From NCBI GenBank assembly GCA_035079385.1, contig JAVHKY010000034.1, positions 372,001 to 436,000 of the forward strand: DNA of 64,000 nucleotides, in the 5' to 3' direction. Made by a program: the position numbers and the translations under genes. Under the pieces are notes generated by a model that was given only the letters and a program-made list of their open reading frames with translations, had not been told where the DNA came from and did not search any database. Within the stretch, counting starts at the first letter, position 1, and each line of letters opens with the position of its first letter. Origin of the DNA: Aspidiotus rigidus (Eukaryota; Arthropoda; Insecta; Hemiptera; Diaspididae). Positions 56,360 to 64,000 of this stretch are shown in pieces.

Positions 56360-57470
56360 ATTTCCTCTGCGTATAAATTAAATAGAAGGGGGGGGCAAAA
56401 CACATCCCTGTCTGACTCCTTTCATGATGGTGGTTTCCTCCGAGCTTGCTCGTTCCATTATCACCTCAGCAGTCTGATTCCAATACAGTTGGCTAATAAC
56501 GCCCTGATCTCTTCGGTCCACAATAGTTCTCTTCAGTATTTCTAGCATTTTTTCATGCCTGACACAGTCAAATGCTTTTCGATAATCGATGGCACAGGCA
56601 TATACTGGAACATTCATATCGCGGCATCGCTGTATAAGTGTGCGAACTGCAAATATGGCCTCCCGACATCCCATTCCTCCTCGAAAACCAAACTGTGTGT
56701 TTCCAATGTGGTCCTCACACCTTTTGTATATTCTCGCATGTATTATTTTGAGGAATACTTTCAGCGCGTGCGACATGAGACTGATCAGCCGATAATCATC
56801 CCATTTTGTGGGGTTCATTTTCTTTGGAAGGGCTATGAAGGTTGATTTTAGCCATGTGCAGTAAATGTTATCAAATATCCGTGTTAGTTCTTTCAAAGTG
56901 ATTCCATCTTGGTCTGCTATGACTCTGAGTACTTCTGCGTGAACACCATCGGGTCCAGTTGCTTTTCCATTTTTCTGTCGCCTGATTGCGCATATCACTT
57001 CCTCCTTTGTTATTGAAGGTCCGTCTTCACTGTACTCCTGGTATTTTTCTGGTGGATTGGGAGCTCTGTTGTCGCCAAAAAGCTGGCTAATGTACAGTTT
57101 CCATGTCTGTAGCTTCTCGTTCAGCCGCTTACAATATCTCCATTTCTGTCGAGAAGTAAGCTCCCATTGGATCTTCTGTAATTACCAATCACTTCTCTCA
57201 CTTTTTTGTGGAGATTAAACAGGTCGTGTTTCTCCTGCAGTTCTTCAATTTCATCGCATCTTTTATTCCAATATTCCTCCTTCGCTTCTCTGCACATTCT
57301 TCGGATATTTTTATTTATTTGTCTGTATTCATTTTTATTATCTTTGACTAGTCTCCTATCCTCCATTAATTCTAGTATTTCGTCCGTCATCCATTTCTGT
57401 TTTTCACTATGGTTGACTGTACCGACGCTCTTCTCTTGTACTTCGCTGATTATATCTTGGATGTAAAACG

Positions 57471-57885
57471 GGAAGCTTTAATTTGTCGCGAGAGAGTAAA
57501 AAACCTATTTATCAAGTTGATTTGGAGAAAAATTAATTTTCTAATGATATTAGAATAAAATGTAGGACGTATGTTTTCATAAAACACTCTTTAATTCTTG
57601 TAAAAAACGTTTACATTTTGCTGTCTCCTTATGGTTGCCGCAACGCGATCACTCAAATTTTTCGCAGGGCTACCAACTTATGAAACTCTAAGTTTAAATC
57701 CCAATCGTATTTTAAAAATGCATTCGCTAAACCTAAGAAAAATGAATCGACTCTGGCCGCAATAATGTATTTGACATCCGAAATGAAATATATGTACACG
57801 TTTATCATAAATTATCAGCAAATTCGTAAAGGGCAAAATGTACACATTTTATATCCTTTGCTCCAAACAAATTGCAAAGTTTATT
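57471..57885. other. Non-coding; 3' flank of copy I
   Basis: 57708-57870 matches the 3' flank of copy H (48630-48800: ATTCGCTAA...AAAATGAATCG, CATCCGAAATGAAATAT, TTTATCATAAATTATCAGC). This shows H and I derive from one unit. No gene. Confidence 0.5.
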
Positions 57886-58628
57886 TTACATTTTACCGCA
57901 GCAATCGCAGCAATAACAACAAGTGAGAGGATAAGCCACAACGCAACACGATGTCATGATGCGCTCGCAGCAACCTTGTTTTTCAAAATCTTTACTTATA
58001 TCAAATCCACCTCCTCGACTTTTATTTTGCTTTGATAAAATTTTTAACCTCTTTTCCCACGTAATAAAATCTCCTTTCTCAACGTACACGTCCAGAGAAT
58101 TAGCGTCTGAAGTCGCAACATCGCCTATGTAAACTGAGTACAAAGTAGTTGGACATTTGCAGAGCGAAACTTCTTTACCAAACCAAAATTTTGACATTTT
58201 CACCGTAAACTTCTTCATCGGTTTCACTTCTTTACCGTCCTCAAACCTAATGTTGTTGTATCCCCAAACTTCAAATCTCAAAACATCCCAGCAAGCTGAA
58301 CGTACTTCCGCCTCTGTTTCCCAACCACAAAATTCTTTGATTGCATCATCTTTAGTCGGCTCAGGACCTGGAACTAGAAAATAATACGCCGTTAAGTCAC
58401 ACTTTCCATTACAGAAGTGTCTAACACTGGCATCGGGCAGCTACTAAACGCCTTCACTCACCGCCTCCCAGAAAGAAAAAATAGATAAATGATTTTTCAT
58501 CATTAAATACCTTCAGAAATTTTATAACATGGGGTCGTGTAGAATATGTCGTATTTCCTTGATTCAGAGTGAACTCCATTTAGATCAATGATCAGTAAAA
58601 CAAGAAGTGCTATCTTAAAGCGTTCCAT
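57886..58628 (-). CDS. Cysteine-rich secreted family, copy I (201 aa, two exons)
   Basis: Exon 1 is 58628-58511 (118 bp): MERFKIALLVLLIIDLNGVH signal, SESRKYDIFYTTPCYKISEG (an additional cysteine). Exon 2 is 58373-57886 (488 bp); the intron is 137 bp. Blocks: IKEFCGWETEAEVRSAC, FEVWGYNNIRFEDG, KPMKKFTVKMSKFWFGKE, LCKCPTT, ANSLDVYVEKGDFITWEKRL, RGGGFDISKDF, GCCERIMTSCC and tail YPLTCCYCCDCCGKM. Open throughout and closest to H. Function is unknown. Confidence 0.87.
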
Positions 58629-58782
58629 TTCCAACACCAAATACATGAGAAGTACAAAAAATATTCGGACGTAGAATGTGGAAATAATGATAACACTCGA
58701 AGAGGTCCAAATTTATATGAGAACGCAACGTTTCTTATGGTCTCCAGTTGTCATTAGAATGTCATTTTTCTGCTACTCGTTT

Positions 58783-58799
58783 GATGATACAAGTGGTGA
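58783..58799 (-). promoter_or_regulatory. Conserved upstream element of copy I
   Basis: GATGATACAAGTGGTGA, 155 bp upstream of the start. Confidence 0.5.
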
Positions 58800-59063
58800 C
58801 ATCGAATTGACGCGAGATGAAGAGAAATACTTGTATTTACATATTATTTTCAGAATTATTTTTCTAAAAACAAACTTCATTTGACCTCTTTTTCCGTACG
58901 CAGTTCCAACGTCAAAATTTTGTATTCCATGTTTCTTACTAATGCTCTGCCTCTAATTTCTGGATTTTCTTTCGGTCACATGTCTTTACTGATGCTTCTT
59001 CCCTCCCCAACTCGTAATATTCATTTATGACTTGGTTATGAAAGGAGAAAAGGAAATCTCGAT

Positions 59064-59540
59064 GTGTGTCCATATAATTATATATTTTACTGTGATCCAG
59101 AAATGGAACATCTCGTGAAAGAGAAAGGCTCAGCTCTCAGAAAGTGGATGAGTTCAATGAAACCAGAGGACAGAATGAATTACCAGAGAAAATCTGAATT
59201 ACTCAAACGAAAATCCAGTCAGATCAAAGAGAAAGCTAGGATCAGTTTACCACTTTTCTTGAGCAAGAAACATACAAGTTGCGACCCAAAGATCAACTGA
59301 GGGATCGAGGTCGACTCAAATTTTAATGAACGAGTACAACTACCAAAGCTCAAACTTGAAGAAGCATAAGAATTCTACCTTGATTTATAGACAACATACT
59401 GCAAAACAGGAAAAAGAAGAAGAAACCGATCGGAAGGAGCGTGGATTCGAAATAGAAAATACTGAAATTACAATGAAGGAATTAAAGGATGCTCTAAAGA
59501 AATCTAAGAACGCAAGAGCTCCAGAGGAGTAACATCAGTT
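59064..59540 (+). mobile_element. Possible LINE fragment (linker and start of RT)
   Basis: 59064-59300 reads LVKEKGSALRKWMSSMKPED, MNYQRKSELLKRKS, like the region between endonuclease and RT of LINEs. 59326-59532 ends ITMKELKDALKKSKNARAP, the usual lead into the first RT motif, followed by a frame break. Short but consistent in order and strand. Confidence 0.45.
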
Positions 59541-60390
59541 ATCAAAAGAATAAAGAAATATCAGAGGAATCGAAGAGATCATATGTCGAAAGATCACCCA
59601 GAAAATTCCTGTAATACACACCAGCGGGGAGAAGACTGACAGGATGTCCGAAAAGAAGAATGCTGTATACATCAGGATCTTCAGAGGGAACAGACCATGC
59701 ATCACCTGTGCAGACAGGCCACTAGGCCTACCGCTATTTGGAAACGAAAACGACGACGACACAAATACAGCATAATACGAATCAATTTTTTCGTCTTCGT
59801 CAACTTTCGAGCTTGGAAACACGCGTACGACGCGAATATACAAACCATCACCCTAATTAGAAGTCTAGCCCTACTTCCTGTGAAAGCCCAGCAGCGCGAT
59901 CCATCTTGAAAATACTCTACGTACAAAACAGATTTGGTGAGAGCCTTTTCTTCACTCTTCTTAGCTCTCGCAGTTGAGTTTCGACTCGTGGTCAGCGCTG
60001 AAACAATGAGACTATTATTGGCTTCTCCAATGGTGTCTTTTCGCGTTACTAATTTTATTTTCCATTCGTTTTACCGTTCGCTTATCCGTAGCGGGAGACA
60101 TTTCTTAGTCTTCCTTCTCGATCTGCGCGCCGAATCAGTAGGAGACGCTCCTGCTCCTATCCGCATTTCTTCAACTTCTTCTGGCTCATCCGATCTGTCC
60201 GCTGAATCAGCGAAAGACGCTCCCTTCGACTTCTAGCCCTATCCAGCTTCTTCCTTTCTTACTCCTTCCCGTCTATCTTTTACTCGTTCTCACTGAAACC
60301 GCGGGACAGTGCTTTTCAGATCGTCTTATAAGTTTTCTGTTTTCTCCCCCTTCCCTCGACTAGGTTCAAGTTCGAGACACTCGAGTTGGT
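59540..60390. other. Non-coding, nothing recognised
   Basis: The open frame at 59934-60236 has no recognisable motif. A short internal repeat (GAATCAG..(A/G)AGACGCTCC) occurs at 60134 and 60205. Confidence 0.35.
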
Positions 60391-60394
60391 GTAT

Positions 60395-60740
60395 CTAGAA
60401 TTAATAATTTATTTAATCAAGACTTCCATACCAGTTACGATCCCAACTTTGATGGAGTCACGTCGTAGGGTATCCAAACGTTTTTCGCAGTCTTCTGGTA
60501 GGTGAGTGCCATTGCTCTATCCGCAGCGCACTCATCAACAATTTTCACCCGAGTCACCGTCAAGAAGTTGGAAAAATGTTGACCTTGAGACATGACCTAT
60601 ATCCATGGACCTACAAGTTCTCCTTCGGAATTTATCTTCGTGTAATAAAAGCTTTTATACTAATCACGATCTTAACATTGATGGAGTCGCGTCCAAGGCA
60701 TCCTAACCTCTTCCGTAGTCCTCGAAGTAGGCAAAAGACA
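60395..60740. repeat. Two imperfect direct repeats, about 245 bp apart
   Basis: 'CTTCCATACCAGTTACGATCCCAACTTTGATGGAGTCACGTC' (60422-60463, quoted with changes) recurs as 'CTTTTATACTAATCACGATC', then TAACATTGATGGAGTCGCGTC (60650-60692). Both are followed by an 'a.ccaa.cgt/ct..tcgcagtc' phrase. Possibly tied to the PLE-8 terminus. Confidence 0.5.
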
Positions 60741-60863
60741 AATTAATACGTTCTTGTATGTTATTATTATGGTTGATCATTTCGATAAAAAGAGGTGTAC
60801 TCCCGAAGGAGTAACGAATTATATTATAAACCACACTGAATAGAGTCGCTAAGTACTTTCAGT

Positions 60864-62499
60864 TTAAGAATCATCTTCGGAGCATGAATGAAAGCGACTA
60901 ATCCAACAACAACGAAGATAGAGAAACGAACTTGAGGACCATGATTGAACCAGCGAGTCATCGAAGTGTGAATCATCCTCATAGACTAGCTCAACCAGAT
61001 CCTCATCAGGAATATACCTGTTTAAGACGGTGAAGTTTTCATTATTCCGGTGACGTAAGATTTCGATATTTCCCAAAGTCATATGTTTCAAGATGAGTTT
61101 TCCCTATGGAGGAGGGTACCAGACCCCTCTTTGACCCTGTGGCCACTTTCGATAAGGTGATCGGGAAAGGCCGACTCAACCAAGTTACCCTTCTCCCATG
61201 CTTTTTTATGCTCATCAATTCTTATTTAGAGCTGACGGCCGGTCATTCCTATATAAACTACAGGGCAATCGTTGCAGACTATGCTGTAAACACCAATCCT
61301 CTCGGCTATAGAGGAATGGGGTCCTTTAATTATACAAATAAACTTTTTACGGTGTTAGTATTATAAAATGCCGGCCGGAACCCGAAAGGACTGAGCGCAC
61401 GGTCCAACTTCAACGAAAATCTACCCAGGTAAGGAAGTCTAATCCAACGATTCCTCCTATCTAGGTGTGAATCCCTGGGGAGGAAGGTGGTAGAACCGAG
61501 GCTTTTTCTGGTAAGCCTCTTACGGACCATTAAGTCGATAAGTACACTCACTTGATTCACTCTAGCCAGCCCAGTTCCTTTTGGAAAGCGTCCTCACTCA
61601 AAGGAATATGAGTCAGACGATGGATCAAACTACTGAAGGTAGCGATCTTATGTGCAACTGGACATCGGTCGACGTTTCTTTTCTATAGATTCTAAATTCA
61701 TGGACGCCACCTCTAACGAAAATGGACAATTCCAAAAAATTTATTAATGAGCCACCAACTTCCAGGATGAATTTTATGGAAGGGTATTGGCTATTCAAGT
61801 AAGTGAGAAACTTACAAAGGAGTTCTACTGGACCGGTCCACGCACAAAGTATGTCGTCCACATATCCATGCCGGTAAAAGACATGTTTTAACATCACCTG
61901 GCCTGAGGAAAACGAATCGATCTCAATTTGGACATGAATATCTCAGATATCAGAGAGCCCAAGGGAGAACCAATGGGGATCCCCACCTCATCCGGGAACG
62001 CGAAAAATTTCCCTTCAAATTTGCAGAAGTTTGGGGACCAACAAACCCTCAGAAGACCCAAGAATTCCGCCAACTCCTCATGAGGGACACCAGATTTTAC
62101 AAGCAAGTCGCCCGTATGTTGGATACTAACAGCCTTAGGGATGTGAGGAAATAATCCTAAAATATCAAAGGAGCATAAGGTTATTTCCGAGGGAAGGTTT
62201 ACGTCCTTCAACATGTCCGCCAAAGAGCCCTAGTTCTTTACTGAGTAAGGGGAGGTACAATCTACTCGTGATTCAAACCATCGATCTATAAATTTAGCTA
62301 ATAAGTAAGTTGGTGACGAGACAAACGACATTGGAAAATCTTTTTTATGTACTTTGTACCGGGTTAGGCTCCAAAATGGCTTTCTTTGTGAGAAGACTCT
62401 TGATAATAAATTCACTTTTGTTGATGATTTGCCCCACCTCTTTAACAAACTGAGGGAAACAGAAAAGGCTATATGACGGTGGAATTTTAGTGTGTTCAA
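60864..62499 (-). mobile_element. Penelope-like element PLE-8, decayed
   Basis: In minus order: 62499-62230 N-terminal part ending VSSPTYLLAKFIDRWFES; 62223-61894 SFDILGLFPHIPKAV, WSPNFCKFEGKFFAF, GIPIGSPLGSLISEIFMSK; 61897-61625 GYVDDILCAWTGP, SLINFLEL and YRKETSTDV; 61560-61330 WIRLPYLGRFS; about 61325-61110 GIY-YIG domain (NDCPVVYIGMTGRQL with a stop); 61091-60864 tail IEILRHRNNENFTVLNRYIP. At least four frame changes. It matches PLE-3 and PLE-5 most closely. Confidence 0.88.
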
Positions 62500-62916
62500 T
62501 ACGACGTCAGTCCGAAGAAATTTGTGATGGAATTATGTCCACCTCGATGTCTAGATATTGAGGCAAGAAGAATAAAACAGTGAAAGTCGACCGGCCTTTG
62601 CTGCAGTAAATATTGATATCTTTCTCATGCATGAATCAAACAGGCTGAAAAGACGCTGGGCCTTTGAGACCATCATCGAGATCTTCCAATAAGGAAATGT
62701 AATATTGTGAACAACTATAATATACAATAAATCAAATCGCCTGAGAACAAATTTTCCATCATCCTTCCGTGCGATTCTAATCTTTCCAGCAACAGCGAAC
62801 GTGCCACCAAAATCTCTCAATAGCCTTACTGTCGTAGAATATTTTATTAAGATCATCTGATGATTTAGCGAAGTAAGATTAAATAAGTCAGCAATCAATT
62901 TTCACTCTGTAACGCT
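62500..62916. other. Non-coding, nothing recognised
   Basis: The minus-strand frame 62898-62551 has no signal peptide or family motif. Confidence 0.35.
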
Positions 62917-63650
62917 TCAAGTCAGGCAATAGATAGCGCCACAGAAGCCTCCCGATAAAACACAACTTAAACAAAGTGCGTACGAGCCACATGTTGGTGG
63001 ATCTGTGTATTTAATTTCCTGCAGCCCGTTTTTTTCGACTTTGTTGTGCTTTCCTTTAATTTTTCGCATTTTCCTTTGCGAGACGAAGTCGGCCTTCGAC
63101 ACGTACACGTCGACAAGACCAATACTGGAAGTCGAATTTTTCAGAAAAACTTCGTGTCCCGTTGTTGGGCATTGGCACAGTGAAATCGCTTTCTCAAAAC
63201 CGAATTTTGACTTTTTAACGATGTACTTTCTCATCTCTTGAGATCGTTCTTCGAATTTGAACCATATACGGTTGTATTTGAATACTTCAAAATCTACAAT
63301 ATCCCGACAAATGGACCGTAGTTCCCACTCAAATTGCCAGCCACAAAAACTTTGTTCGGCTTTTTCATTGGAATTTTTCTCTGAAAAGGCGAAATAAGAC
63401 GAAAGTGTAGGAGGTCATCTTAAATCGATGGGGACTAGCAAAATCTAGCCTGCATGGAGCATGGCAAGGAAACCCAATCCCTCCATAAATGACACACGAA
63501 AGTATTGACTTTGACTTCATTGAATGAATTACCTTCAACCATTTTATAAACTGGAGATATCCTAAAGCTTGACATGATTCTCGATTCGCAATGTACTTCA
63601 TTCCGATGAGAAATGAAAGTTAGAAAAATGATTACGTTCAAAAATATCAT
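62917..63650 (-). CDS. Cysteine-rich secreted family, copy J (193 aa, divergent)
   Basis: Exon 1 is 63650-63533 (118 bp): MIFLNVIIFLTFISHRNEVH signal, CESRIMSSFRISPVYKMVEG. Exon 2 is 63380-62917 (464 bp) after CCTTTTCAG; the intron is 152 bp, phase 1. Conserved blocks remain (QSFCGWQFEWELRSIC, DFEVFKYNRIWF, EMRKYIVKKSKFGFEK, SLCQCPTT, LVDVYVSKADFVSQRKM). The C-terminus differs: TCGSYALCLSCVLSGGFCG replaces the paired-cysteine tail. It is open throughout despite strong divergence, so the core, rather than the tail, defines the family. Function is unknown. Confidence 0.85.
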
Positions 63651-64000
63651 TTTCGAAATCACATCAATTGACGAGTTGAAAGTATAGAAGAATCTTTGTT
63701 TACATCAACGCAGCGAACAGTAATAATAAATATTTTTCTAAGTAAAGCGTTTACACACGAACACAAACACAAAGACTTACTTTACCCACGACAGGGGATT
63801 TTCAGAGTACCGAAAAAAGCAGACGAAAATTTCTAAATTTAGATGATGGTTGAACTCAGTAGTAACAAACTCGACCCATTTTCAAGCCACATACTCGATG
63901 AATCTCTCGACTAACGGTGGAACATGAGCGATCTCTAGCCAGGCCAGGGTCAGGATGGATTCTCTCAGCAAATTGTACACTCTCACGCACAACTTCAGAC
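63651..64000. other. Upstream region of copy J to the window end
   Basis: No gene recognised. The family upstream element found near other copies was not evident here. Confidence 0.4.

Larger units (their letters stand above)
54015..57470 (-). mobile_element. LINE (non-LTR retrotransposon), decayed, split by a nested PLE
   Basis: In minus order: 57470-57121 linker after the endonuclease (EEYWNKRCDEIEELQEKHDL); 56998-56378 RT with GKATGPDGVHAEVL, QFGFRGGMGCREAIF, the motif A region YACAIDYRKAFDCVRHEKML and KGVRQGCVLPP. After the nested PLE (56359-54819) the frame continues YAEE, then NNIRYADDSLILANS (catalytic YADD), IKYLGTIL and a CESWTMD...LGHVIRGEKYE C-terminal block to about 54050. A homopolymer of eight C (one extra) at 56388-56395 shifts the frame. 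The clade is not assigned. Confidence 0.88.

Noticed and set aside
59934..60236. 100-codon ORF with a hydrophobic start as a secreted gene
   Set aside because: No family similarity, no splice partner and low-complexity Ser/Ala repeats at its end; not distinguishable from chance.
9598..63650. Assignment of the cluster to defensins, knottins or aphid bicycle proteins
   Set aside because: The cysteine spacing and the two-exon structure do not fit defensins or knottins. Bicycle genes have many tiny exons and paired CYC motifs not seen here.

Overview
The window is eukaryotic nuclear DNA: GT-AG introns, nested transposons, long non-coding stretches and no bacterial operon logic. It is most likely an arthropod, probably an insect. 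The insect call rests on a cationic amino acid transporter fragment, many Penelope-like elements (PLEs), pogo/hAT-type MITEs, Helitron remnants and a KRBA2/Ginger-like integrase ORF. A sap-feeding hemipteran is a guess, not a demonstration.

The main content is a cluster of ten paralogous genes, all on the minus strand, at about 9.6-10.3, 13.2-14.2, 19.4-20.4, 24.1-25.0, 30.1-30.8, 44.8-45.5, 47.9-48.5, 48.8-49.6, 57.9-58.6 and 62.9-63.65 kb (copies A-J here). Each has two exons. Exon 1 is about 118 bp and encodes a signal peptide plus a short mature N-terminus; exon 2 is about 465-488 bp. One phase-1 intron separates them. The products are secreted, cysteine-rich proteins of 193-201 residues. 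They share FCGWE...RxxC, P(M/L)KKYxVKxS, LCKCPTT and DVYVxxxDF blocks, and most end in a tail of paired cysteines. Seven copies (B, D, E, F, H, I, J) read open from start to stop. Three (A, C, G) are broken in different ways. I do not recognise the family. Lineage-specific tandem expansion of a signal-peptide-bearing gene would suit a salivary effector, venom or immune-interface protein, but the function is unknown.

The cluster grew by segmental duplication. About 12.83-19.05 kb and 19.05-24.08 kb are tandem copies of one unit (copy B or C plus flank). Sequence around copy E (29.5-31.46 plus 35.9-36.1 kb) is a paralogue of that around copy F (44.27-46.3 kb). G, H and I share flanks as well. 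Comparing paralogues exposes empty sites that date later insertions.

The space between genes is filled by mobile DNA. There are at least eight PLE insertions or remnants with RT and GIY-YIG domains. Four have clean 13-14 bp target-site duplications, and one carries textbook hammerhead ribozymes in inverted terminal repeats. Two 4.4-4.7 kb elements have long inverted arms built of tandem sub-repeats, each invaded by a PLE. Also present are LINE fragments, one split by a nested PLE; an integrase gene split by a 751 bp pogo-like MITE; a short element with a repeated CCTCCTATGTGC motif; and MITEs, SINE-like copies and several tandem repeats. The only conventional conserved host gene seen is two exons of the transporter at 6.16-6.60 kb.
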